A stretch of DNA of 7,799 nucleotides from Bacteroidales bacterium (GTDB taxonomy: Bacteria > Bacteroidota > Bacteroidia > Bacteroidales > UBA1556): positions 1 through 7,799 of the forward strand of contig JAGLDA010000150.1 of the NCBI GenBank assembly GCA_023145955.1. The letters run 5' to 3'. Positions 1 to 6,681 of the stretch are shown here, piece after piece (positions within the stretch are counted from its first letter, which is position 1; every line of letters begins with the position of its first letter). The notes below the pieces were generated by a model that saw only the letters and a list, made by a program, of their open reading frames with translations, had not been told where the DNA came from and did not search any database. The translations under genes and the position numbers were made by a program.

Positions 1-101
1 ATCAATGCAGATTTACCAGCCCGCCTTGGACCATAAAGCATATTAACTTTCCCTTTTTGCAGAAAGTTATCATTGTTTTCATGAAATCTATGTACCCACA
101 T
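1..101 (-). CDS. AAA-family ATPase, N-terminal fragment (cut by window edge)
   Basis: Only the first 33 residues are present, reading leftward from an ATG at 101-99. Residues 20-31 read NMLYGPRRAGKS, a hydrophobic beta strand followed by a Walker A P-loop (GxxxxGKS). Such an early P-loop, after about 20 residues, is typical of the Bacteroidota and archaeal-type ATPases often annotated 'ATP-binding protein' (AAA_14/DUF4143-like). These are widespread, often multicopy, and have no firmly known role. The start is well fixed: an in-frame TAA lies two codons upstream and a good promoter sits just before it. The inferred leader is only about 12 nt. The C-terminal part that would decide the subfamily lies outside the window, so the family name is tentative while the P-loop ATPase call is firm. 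Confidence 0.75.
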   Translation of the reverse strand, partial: MWVHRFHENNDNFLQKGKVNMLYGPRRAGKSAL

Positions 102-119
102 AACTTATTATATTTCCCA

Positions 120-151
120 CAAAGATATTACATTTATCTAGATTTAGCAAA
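120..151 (-). promoter_or_regulatory. Bacteroidota-type promoter of the ATPase gene
   Basis: Read on the minus strand, a -33 box TTTG (151-148) is followed by a 20-nt spacer and a -7 box TATCTTTG (127-120). This matches the Bacteroidota consensus TTTG ... TAnnTTTG and its usual spacing. Transcription would start near 113, giving a leader of about 12 nt before the ATG at 101. It is the best-formed promoter in the window, and it abuts the 32-bp repeat array, which begins three bases upstream of the -33 box. Confidence 0.7.
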
Positions 152-154
152 TTT

Positions 155-250
155 ACTTCCTAAATTAACATATATTTAGATGTTTTATTTCCTATATTAA
201 TAGTAATTTAGGAAGTCAACTTCCTAAATTAGTATTAATTTGGGAAGTCA
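155..250. repeat. Three tandem 32-bp repeats with inverted half-sites
   Basis: The units are 155-186, 187-218 and 219-250, in exact register. Units 2 and 3 agree at 27 of 32 positions; units 1 and 3 at 21 of 32, with the first 13 identical. Each of units 2 and 3 is itself an inverted repeat: a left arm ACTTCCTAAATTA (219-231; variant at 187-199), a 4-nt spacer, and a right arm TAATTTAGGAAGT (204-216; variant TAATTTGGGAAGT at 236-248). The right arm of unit 1 is degenerate. Across the unit 2/3 junction, 204-216 and 219-231 make a perfect 13-bp-arm inverted repeat around CA. The array lies immediately upstream of the ATPase promoter and about 75 bp beyond the gdhA terminator, so a multi-site operator for a dimeric regulator is a reasonable inference. 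It is not a CRISPR array, since there are no unique spacers. Confidence 0.85.
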
Positions 251-326
251 AAAAATCATAATCGGTTATAAACATGTATTTTAAGTAAATTTACAATGAA
301 ATAATATTTTATATTTTTTTACAATA

Positions 327-356
327 AAAAAGGCGAACCATAAGGTTCGCCTTTTT
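327..356 (-). terminator. Intrinsic terminator of gdhA
   Basis: A perfect 13-bp stem, AAAAAGGCGAACC (327-339) with GGTTCGCCTTTTT (344-356), closes a 4-nt loop. On the minus strand the stem ends in a T-run that continues to TTTTTT. It lies 21 bp past the gdhA stop codon. The flanking A- and T-runs make it structurally bidirectional, but the only gene reading into it is gdhA. It also insulates the repeat array and ATPase promoter from gdhA transcription. Confidence 0.9.
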
Positions 357-377
357 AATATATTATATGTCCTTAAA

Positions 378-1715
<1,338 letters not shown>

Positions 1716-1798
1716 AATAATATGTATTTAAAAATAAGTTTATACTCTACAAGAACTACAGTTAAAAACTAGCAATCCTTTTCTTAAAATTATACTTA

Positions 1799-1806
1799 CA
1801 AAAGTA
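1799..1806 (-). promoter_or_regulatory. -7 box of the gdhA promoter
   Basis: On the minus strand this reads TACTTTTG, a full match to the Bacteroidota -7 consensus TAnnTTTG. No TTTG or TTG is found at the proper distance upstream (around 1825-1830), so the -33 element is weak or replaced by activator binding. Transcription would start near 1792, leaving an untranslated leader of about 77 nt. Confidence 0.55.
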
Positions 1807-1828
1807 CATTGACACTCTCTTCTTTTTG

Positions 1829-1857
1829 TATCTTGATATTTGTATTTTATCAAGATA
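1829..1857. promoter_or_regulatory. Inverted repeat next to the gdhA promoter, candidate operator
   Basis: TATCTTGATA (1829-1838) and TATCAAGATA (1848-1857) are exact reverse complements separated by 9 bp. The repeat begins 22 bp upstream of the gdhA -7 box, so its near arm touches the place where a -33 box should be. A centre-to-centre distance of 19 bp between arms is about two helical turns, compatible with a dimeric DNA-binding protein. The regulator is unknown; control by nitrogen status is only a guess from the gene it precedes. Confidence 0.4.
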
Positions 1858-2046
1858 ATGTTGAGAATTGTCAAAAAATAGGCAGTTATTTTTACAACAT
1901 TAATTCCCTAAATATCAAACATAATAACAATTCTGTATGTATTACTATTGATACAGTGCATCTAATTGGATTTGCAATAATTAACATCAACACTTTTATT
2001 ATACGAACACCCTTCTTTATTCCTTATGCTATAAACTAAAAAACTG

Positions 2047-2054
2047 TAACTTTG
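2047..2054 (+). promoter_or_regulatory. -7 box upstream of the 25-residue repeat protein gene
   Basis: TAACTTTG matches the TAnnTTTG consensus. It lies 23 bp before the ATG at 2078, so the leader would be about 17 nt. No clear TTTG is found 19-21 bp upstream, which leaves the promoter only half supported. Confidence 0.45.
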
Positions 2055-2077
2055 TACTAATGTAATTTCAATACAAA

Positions 2078-2518
2078 ATGAAAGAAAATAAAAACACTAG
2101 AAAAGAACTTTATCATTATCCTACAAAAGTTATATTAGCAATGATAGAAGCTACGGGAGGAAACATAAAGTTCCATAAATGGCTTCTTACAGGTGGCTAT
2201 CCTGAATTAGCAGCACTTATATCTGCTATTAGACATGATGTAGATGCCTTTAACTGGCTAATGAAAAATGGCTTCAATCATTTTGCTGCTTTTAGCAATG
2301 CCGTGGATGACGAAGAGAAAGCTATAAATTGGTTAGTGATTCATAAATTCAACTTTCTACTAGTATTAATTGATGCTGTGGAGAATAAACCAAATGCAAT
2401 AGAATGGCTAAAGAAACATAAACTTCAAATATTTATAATTTTCACAAAAAAACTTCTTAAACTAAAGCAAGATCAAAATATGCACTACGCCGATTATCAT
2501 ACTATCAATTTTAAATAA
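2078..2518 (+). CDS. Small protein of tandem 25-residue helical repeats, function unknown
   Basis: I do not recognise this family. The 146-residue product has no signal peptide or membrane segment and is probably cytoplasmic. Its core is a tandem repeat with an exact period of 25 residues. W35, W60, W85 and W110 are each followed by Leu. A50, A75 and A100 fall 15 residues after the Trp. Aromatic or Leu residues recur at +6, +9 and +12, and Ala at 57, 82 and 107 just before the next Trp. The unit is roughly A-(I/F)-x-W-L-x4-(F/Y)-x2-(L/F)-x2-(L/F)-x2-A-(V/I). A weaker half-repeat precedes W35, and the series ends in a Lys-rich tail (116-131). The pattern suggests a two-helix solenoid, which in other families usually serves protein binding. 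A -7 box lies just upstream. The ATG is supported by that promoter and by the start of repeat-like sequence about 15 residues in. Confidence 0.75.
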   Translation: MKENKNTRKELYHYPTKVILAMIEATGGNIKFHKWLLTGGYPELAALISAIRHDVDAFNWLMKNGFNHFAAFSNAVDDEEKAINWLVIHKFNFLLVLIDAVENKPNAIEWLKKHKLQIFIIFTKKLLKLKQDQNMHYADYHTINFK

Positions 2519-2525
2519 TGAGATA

Positions 2526-2561
2526 ATGGTTAAGTATTAATGGTTAAATTATTAATTTAAC
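2526..2561. promoter_or_regulatory. Palindrome plus direct repeat between two unknown genes
   Basis: GTTAAATTA (2543-2551) and TAATTTAAC (2553-2561) form a perfect palindrome around one T. ATGGTTAA occurs twice, at 2526-2533 and 2540-2547, overlapping its left arm. It lies 25 bp after one stop codon and 50 bp before the next start. It has no GC-rich stem and no following T-run, so it is a poor terminator and could instead be an operator. The AT-rich background makes chance a real possibility. Confidence 0.3.
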
Positions 2562-2611
2562 TTCACTCTCAACTAAATATCTAATCATATAAAAATTACA
2601 AAACGGCACTA

Positions 2612-3034
2612 ATGAGAAAGCTTATAACAACCATACTTATTTTCATAATTCAACTTTCAATTGGGCAACCTAGTAACGATTGGATAAGAAGATATGATGT
2701 TAATTTTACAACATATAGTGGTGACACATCCTTTTTTGGAGGTGATGTAGAAGATAGAATATGGCGAATAAAAAGAGGAAACAAACTATACGAATATTAC
2801 CCTAACGGAAACATTCAATCAATTTCAGAAATTAAACTATTAAAGACATATAGTTTAATTGATTCTAGAAAGACAGAACGAATTATTAAAGAGTATATAC
2901 TTGATGGTAATTCAAAAATCTATTATGAAAATCACACTGAGAAACTTGTTGCAAAAGGAAATTATAGTAATAATGAAATAGTTGGCGAATGGGAATATTA
3001 CAGTACAAAAGAAGTAATTACTGAAATATCATAA
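2612..3034 (+). CDS. Secreted MORN_2-like repeat protein, possibly the 5' part of a broken gene
   Basis: The 140-residue product starts with a classical signal peptide: MRK, a hydrophobic stretch (4-17), then a likely cleavage after G18 (SIG/Q). There is no lipobox cysteine, so the mature protein would be soluble or held by other contacts. Two MORN_2-style segments are visible: LYEYYPNGNIQSISEIK (59-75), and GNSKIYYENHTEKLVAKGNY (99-118) followed by GEWEYY (125-130). Such YYPNG...GEWEYY repeats are common in exported Bacteroidota proteins of unknown role. The frame ends in TAA at 3032-3034, partway into what looks like a further repeat, and the same frame reopens one codon later. It may therefore be the first half of a 296-residue protein. 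No TAnnTTTG box is seen in the 93 bp upstream, so it may be cotranscribed with the preceding gene. Confidence 0.65.
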   Translation: MRKLITTILIFIIQLSIGQPSNDWIRRYDVNFTTYSGDTSFFGGDVEDRIWRIKRGNKLYEYYPNGNIQSISEIKLLKTYSLIDSRKTERIIKEYILDGNSKIYYENHTEKLVAKGNYSNNEIVGEWEYYSTKEVITEIS

Positions 3035-3037
3035 CCA

Positions 3038-3502
3038 ATGCTATTATGGAGGCGGTCTGATTATTATGATACAAATAATACTATTGTAAAGCAGATTGAT
3101 AAAATTAATACAATTGATGGAATGGTAAAGGTAAAAGAAGTTCTATTCAATGATGAAAGTGAACAAATAATTTATAACAAAACTCTTTTTGCAAAAATAT
3201 TCTACCGATTTACAGTTGAATATATGGTGTTTTTCTTCATACTTATGTTTATTAGAATTATTCTTACTAGTATAATTTATAATAGAGAAAACAATACTAG
3301 TTTATCACCAATATATTTCTTTGTTGGACCATATATAACCAAAAATTATGATCATAGCATCCTTTCAGTATTCACTTTTTGGTTTTCAAATTATAAGGAT
3401 AAAAACAAAAAAATGGTTTATTTTACTAATACTCTATCAATAATTACACTCACTTTATTTTTTGGAGTAATAATCGGTTTAATGATAAGTGGTGAAATAT
3501 AA
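3038..3502 (+). CDS. Two-helix membrane protein, possibly the 3' part of a broken gene
   Basis: The 154-residue product has a polar N-terminal part (1-50) and two hydrophobic segments (about 59-81 and 131-151) flanked by Lys and Arg, which predicts a membrane protein. No family is recognised. It is in the same frame as the MORN_2-like gene just upstream. Only TAA and CCA stand between that gene's last sense codon and this ATG, so the start may be nothing more than the first Met after an in-frame stop. If translated separately, it would rely on reinitiation. The polar 50 residues look like a continuation of the upstream exported domain, which would put signal peptide, MORN_2 repeats and a membrane anchor in one original protein. 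Low GC and many ATA/AAT codons set it apart from the metabolic genes on either side. Confidence 0.5.
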   Translation: MLLWRRSDYYDTNNTIVKQIDKINTIDGMVKVKEVLFNDESEQIIYNKTLFAKIFYRFTVEYMVFFFILMFIRIILTSIIYNRENNTSLSPIYFFVGPYITKNYDHSILSVFTFWFSNYKDKNKKMVYFTNTLSIITLTLFFGVIIGLMISGEI

Positions 3503-3721
3503 CAAATCAATCAGAAAATACTTAGAAGGGGTATCAAAATATCATGATTACTAAGCTATTATTAAGGCTTAATTTCATCAAAAAACTAATTCAATTATTA
3601 ACAACAATAAATGTATCGTTGCCATATAAAAACTTTTTTATCTAAACTCTAATTGACAATAATCAATCAAATTTTCATTATTTGATGTACTGTTCATAAA
3701 ATAACAGAAGCTAAAGTATTT

Positions 3722-3729
3722 TACTTTTG
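3722..3729 (+). promoter_or_regulatory. -7 box of the mce-mmd operon promoter
   Basis: TACTTTTG fits TAnnTTTG and is identical to the gdhA -7 box. The start of transcription would be near 3737, giving a leader of about 65 nt before mce. A TTTG at 3681-3684 is too far upstream to be its -33 box. The surrounding 299-bp gap (3503-3801) otherwise holds only AT-rich sequence and a 7-bp-arm inverted repeat at 3666-3686. Confidence 0.5.
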
Positions 3730-3801
3730 TACAGTAATATTTAGGTCAATAATATTACAAATGTTCATTTTTAAATAAAACGAATAATTAAATAAAAAAC
3801 A

Positions 3802-4203
3802 ATGAAGCCAACACATATAGAACATATTGGAATAGCCGTAACAAATCTTGAAGAGAGTATTGAATACTATGAAAACATATTAGGGCTCAAGTGTTACTCT
3901 ATTGAAGAAGTAAAAGATCAGAAAGTTAGAACGGCATTTTTTCAAGTGGGAGATACTAAAATAGAATTACTAGAATCTACTAGCGACGATGGTCCTATTG
4001 GGAAATTTATTACCAAGAAAGGCCCAGGAATGCACCATATAGCATTTGCTGTTGAAAATGCAACTGAGGCATTACAAGATGCTGAAAAAAAAGGCATAAG
4101 ACTAATTGATAAAGTGAGCAGAAAAGGAGCTGAAAGCCTAAATATTGGCTTTTTACATCCTAAATCTACAAATGGAGTGCTTACAGAACTATGTAGCAAA
4201 TAA
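3802..4203 (+). CDS. mce: Methylmalonyl-CoA epimerase
   Basis: Interconverts (R)- and (S)-methylmalonyl-CoA, supplying the isomer used by the decarboxylase encoded downstream. The 133 residues match the usual length of this cytoplasmic enzyme, a metal-dependent member of the glyoxalase/VOC superfamily with two beta-alpha-beta-beta-beta modules. The first module starts at HIEHIGIAV (5-13), the second at GMHHIAFAV (76-84). Likely metal ligands by family comparison are H8, E55 (in KIELLES), H79 and E129 (in LTEL). The near-terminal FLHPKSTNGVL (117-127) is characteristic of the epimerase as opposed to other VOC enzymes. It is the first gene of the operon; a 74-bp gap with a hairpin separates it from mmdA. 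Confidence 0.95.
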   Translation: MKPTHIEHIGIAVTNLEESIEYYENILGLKCYSIEEVKDQKVRTAFFQVGDTKIELLESTSDDGPIGKFITKKGPGMHHIAFAVENATEALQDAEKKGIRLIDKVSRKGAESLNIGFLHPKSTNGVLTELCSK

Positions 4204-4211
4204 TAAATATA

Positions 4212-4237
4212 ATAAAGGGGCTATTTGTCCCTTTTAT
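4212..4237 (+). promoter_or_regulatory. Hairpin between mce and mmdA, possible weak attenuator
   Basis: ATAAAGGGG starting at 4212 can pair with CCCTTTTAT ending at 4237. This gives about nine pairs including one G-U and a loop of about 8 nt. The downstream arm carries four U but no U-tract follows, so full termination is unlikely. A smaller hairpin, TGTTAT (4250-4255) with ATAACA (4260-4265), lies just before mmdA. Either could tune mmdA expression relative to mce, or act as an RNA-processing or stability element. Confidence 0.35.
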
Positions 4238-4277
4238 AATGATATAATATGTTATCTGTATAACAATAAAATCAACT

Positions 4278-5834
4278 ATGAAAAATCAAGAAAAAATAAA
4301 TATGCTTATTGAGAAGCGCGAGAAGGCACAACTCGGGGGTGGACAAGATCGCATTGACTCACAACATAAGAAAGGCAAATACACTGCTAGAGAACGTATA
4401 GATATGGTTCTAGACGAAGGAAGTTTTGAAGAATTTGATATGTTTGTACAACATAGGAGCACCAATTTAGGCATAGACAAGCAGCACTTTCTTGGAGATG
4501 GCGTTGTTACTGGCCACGGAACTATTGATGGACGTATAGTATTCATTTACTCTCAGGATTTCACTGTTTTTGGAGGCTCATTATCAGAAACTTTTGCCAA
4601 TAAAATTTGTAAAGTAATGGATTTGGCCATGAAAGTTGGCGCACCTATTATTGGCATAAACGACAGTGGCGGAGCACGTATTCAAGAGGGAGTAAATAGT
4701 CTTGCTGGATACGCTGAAATATTCCAACGTAATATTATGGCATCAGGAGTTGTTCCACAAATATCAGCAATTTTTGGCCCATGTGCCGGTGGCGCTGTAT
4801 ATTCCCCTGCCCTTACTGATGTGGTAATAATGAGCAATGAAACTAGCTATATGTTTGTAACTGGACCTAAAGTAGTGCAAACTGTAACGGGAGAAGTAAT
4901 TAGCACTGAAGAACTTGGTGGAGCAAGTGTACATGCTTCAAAATCTGGAGTAGCCCACTTTAGAGCTGATGATGAAGATGAAGGCATTATGCTAATAAGA
5001 AAATCATTGGAATACTTACCACAAAATAACCTTGAAGATCCTATACAAACAGAATGCAACGACCCCATAGATAGACTAAACGATGAACTAAACTCTATCA
5101 TACCCGAAAACTCAACAGAAGCTTATGATGTAAAAGACATAATATATACCATTGTTGATAATCAAGAATTTTTGGAATACCAACGGCATTATGCCAAAAA
5201 TATAGTAACTGGTTTTTCAAAGTTTGACGGAATGCCTGTTGGAATTGTAGCAAATCAACCCAATTATCTAGCTGGAGTTTTAGATGTAGATGCTTCAAGA
5301 AAAGCAGCACGATTTGTTAGATTTTGTGATGCCTTTAATGTACCCGTTCTAACCCTTGTAGACGTTCCTGGCTTTATGCCTGGTAGTCGCCAAGAGCATA
5401 ATGGCATAATTACTCACGGTGCTAAACTACTATTTGCATATGGAGAAGCTACTGTGCCCAAAATAACTATTACTCTTCGTAAATCATATGGTGGTGCTCA
5501 TGATGTAATGAGTAGCAAGCAACTTAGAGGCGATCTCAATTACGCATGGCCAACTGCTGAAATAGCAGTAATGGGACCTAAAGGTGCAGTAGAAGTACTT
5601 GAAGCTCGCACATTGAAAGGAATGAGTATGGAAGAGGCAACAGAATACATTGCAAAAAAGGAAAAAGAATATACCGATAAATTTGCTAACCCATATGAGG
5701 CAGCACGATACGGATATATAGACGATGTAATTGAACCAAGAAATACTCGCTTTAGAATTATTAGAGGATTAAAAACATTATCAACAAAAAAAGATACAAA
5801 TCCTCCTAAGAAGCATTCAAATATTCCATTATAA
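4278..5834 (+). CDS. mmdA: Methylmalonyl-CoA decarboxylase alpha subunit (carboxyltransferase)
   Basis: Transfers the carboxyl group of (S)-methylmalonyl-CoA to biotin on the carrier subunit, releasing propionyl-CoA. The 518 residues match the family, which has two crotonase-like carboxyltransferase halves. The N-terminal half carries FTVFGGSLSE (95-104), INDSGGARIQEG (127-138), the oxyanion-hole loop GPCAGGAVYSPAL (167-179) and ELGGASVH (212-219). The C-terminal half carries LVDVPGFMPGSRQEHNGII (360-378) and RKSYGGAHDVM (401-411), the second GG loop, which holds carboxybiotin. The Lys/Pro-rich tail NPPKKHSNIPL is also typical. By sequence alone it could be a propionyl-CoA carboxylase beta subunit. 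The neighbouring gamma and membrane beta subunits, and the absence of a biotin carboxylase, favour the decarboxylase. The chosen ATG gives the normal N-terminus. Confidence 0.95.
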   Translation: MKNQEKINMLIEKREKAQLGGGQDRIDSQHKKGKYTARERIDMVLDEGSFEEFDMFVQHRSTNLGIDKQHFLGDGVVTGHGTIDGRIVFIYSQDFTVFGGSLSETFANKICKVMDLAMKVGAPIIGINDSGGARIQEGVNSLAGYAEIFQRNIMASGVVPQISAIFGPCAGGAVYSPALTDVVIMSNETSYMFVTGPKVVQTVTGEVISTEELGGASVHASKSGVAHFRADDEDEGIMLIRKSLEYLPQNNLEDPIQTECNDPIDRLNDELNSIIPENSTEAYDVKDIIYTIVDNQEFLEYQRHYAKNIVTGFSKFDGMPVGIVANQPNYLAGVLDVDASRKAARFVRFCDAFNVPVLTLVDVPGFMPGSRQEHNGIITHGAKLLFAYGEATVPKITITLRKSYGGAHDVMSSKQLRGDLNYAWPTAEIAVMGPKGAVEVLEARTLKGMSMEEATEYIAKKEKEYTDKFANPYEAARYGYIDDVIEPRNTRFRIIRGLKTLSTKKDTNPPKKHSNIPL

Positions 5835-5855
5835 AAAAATCTAATACTAGAAATT

Positions 5856-6206
5856 ATGCATACATTATTATTAGCAAATATGGAATTCGGGATAATGGTT
5901 AGTATTGTGGGTTACACAATAGTATTAGGAGCTCTTACTTTCCTATTTGGAATTTATTCATTACTTCCTAAACTTCTCGATGCTTACACTAGAAATCAAC
6001 TAGTAAGAGCTGGCAAGAAAGAATGCGCAGAACAAGATTCTCTGCAACTCAGTGGTGATGAAAGTGCAGCTATTGCAGCAGCAATTTCAATAATCCTTAG
6101 TGAGCAGCACGATTTAGAAAGTGGAAAAATAACCATAAAGAAAATTTCAAAAAGATATTCCCCATGGAGTTCAAAAATATACTCAATGAATGAATATAGA
6201 AAATAA
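5856..6206 (+). CDS. oadG: OadG-type gamma/delta subunit of the Na+-pumping decarboxylase
   Basis: A small membrane subunit that ties the cytoplasmic carboxyltransferase to the membrane beta subunit. It has 116 residues, with one transmembrane helix at about 12-37 and a cytoplasmic C-terminal part. The family hallmarks are the helix near the N-terminus, the segment LSGDESAAIAAAISI (65-79), and the terminal SPWSSKIYSMNEYR (102-115), which resembles the conserved SPW motif of this family. In the Veillonella nomenclature this is the delta subunit (mmdD). It begins 21 bp after mmdA. A second Met at residue 9 (position 5880), just before the helix, is an alternative start that would remove only MHTLLLAN. 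Confidence 0.85.
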   Translation: MHTLLLANMEFGIMVSIVGYTIVLGALTFLFGIYSLLPKLLDAYTRNQLVRAGKKECAEQDSLQLSGDESAAIAAAISIILSEQHDLESGKITIKKISKRYSPWSSKIYSMNEYRK

Positions 6207-6217
6207 TAGACAAAACT

Positions 6218-6236
6218 ATCATTTAATTAAAATGAT
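6218..6236 (+). repeat. AT-rich inverted repeat in the oadG-biotin carrier gap
   Basis: ATCATTT (6218-6224) and AAATGAT (6230-6236) pair perfectly around a 5-nt loop. They lie in the 47-bp gap before the biotin-carrier gene, 17 bp upstream of its ATG. The predicted hairpin is weak, having only A-T pairs apart from one C-G, and could as easily be chance. If real, it may affect translation or stability of the carrier message. Confidence 0.25.
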
Positions 6237-6253
6237 TATAAAATATAAATACA

Positions 6254-6673
6254 ATGAAAAAATTTAGTTTTAAAATACGAGGCCATAAATATGATGTTGA
6301 TGTAATGAATCATGATGGCAAAGTGATAAGCTTGGAAATTAACGGTTCGCAATACAGTGTAGAGCTAGAACAAGAACTAAAAACCAAGAAAACACCAACT
6401 CTAGTACGTCAGGCAGTAAAAACCTCTAAGAGCATAAAGCAAAAAGACACTTCAGGCCCATATAAGGTAAAATGTCCGCTCCCAGGCAATTTGATATCGC
6501 TAAATGTTAAAGTTGGGGATGAGATAAAAGTTGGAGATACTCTTTTTATATATGAAGCTATGAAAATGGAAAATGAGTTAGTTTCAGAAAAAAATGGGGT
6601 AATCTCAAGTGTTCTTGCTAACATAGGAGATGCCGTCCTTCAAGACCAAGTTATTATTGAAATGAATTTATAA
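6254..6673 (+). CDS. mmdC: Biotin carboxyl carrier subunit of methylmalonyl-CoA decarboxylase
   Basis: Carries the carboxyl group on a swinging biotin arm from the carboxyltransferase to the membrane beta subunit. The 139 residues fall into three parts: an N-terminal beta-rich segment (1-40), a Lys/Thr/Ser-rich linker (41-68), and a biotinyl-lipoyl domain (70-138). The biotinylation motif EAMKMEN is at 101-107, with the target lysine K104 lying 35 residues from the C-terminus, the normal position. CPLPGNL (74-80) and KVGDEIKVGD (86-95) are the conserved turns of the domain. The linker is shorter and less Ala/Pro-rich than in many decarboxylase carriers. The gene is followed after 8 bp by the beta subunit, so the two are almost certainly cotranscribed. 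A separate biotin ligase must act on it; none is seen here. Confidence 0.95.
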   Translation: MKKFSFKIRGHKYDVDVMNHDGKVISLEINGSQYSVELEQELKTKKTPTLVRQAVKTSKSIKQKDTSGPYKVKCPLPGNLISLNVKVGDEIKVGDTLFIYEAMKMENELVSEKNGVISSVLANIGDAVLQDQVIIEMNL

Positions 6674-6681
6674 TAAGTTTT

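Larger units (their letters stand above)
1716..2077. other. Divergent intergenic region between gdhA and the repeat-protein gene
   Basis: This 362-bp gap separates two genes transcribed away from each other. It holds the gdhA leader (about 77 nt) and gdhA -7 box on the left, the inverted repeat at 1829-1857 next to that promoter, and the -7 box for the plus-strand gene on the right. The stretch between about 1860 and 2040 is plain AT-rich sequence in which I recognise nothing. A 76-codon open frame there (1809-2039) has no convincing coding character. Confidence 0.6.

Noticed and set aside
155..250. CRISPR array
   Set aside because: The repeats are directly tandem and diverging, with no unique spacers between them and no cas gene in view.
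1809..2039. 76-codon plus-strand open frame in the gdhA upstream region
   Set aside because: It starts inside the gdhA promoter/operator region, has no promoter of its own, and its product looks like a random AT-rich translation with no recognisable domain.
2543..2561. Intrinsic terminator after the 25-residue repeat gene
   Set aside because: The stem is nearly all A-T and no T-run follows, so it would not be an effective terminator.
3550..3641. Terminator or small RNA in the gap before mce
   Set aside because: The only pairings are short (such as TAAGC with GCTTA) or loop-less A/T runs; no stable stem followed by a T-tract was found.
4286..5310. Minus-strand open frames inside mmdA
   Set aside because: They are antisense to strongly conserved mmdA sequence and show no domain or promoter.
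4278..5834. Propionyl-CoA carboxylase beta subunit as the identity of mmdA
   Set aside because: The neighbouring OadG-type and OadB-type subunits and lack of a biotin carboxylase fit a decarboxylase better.
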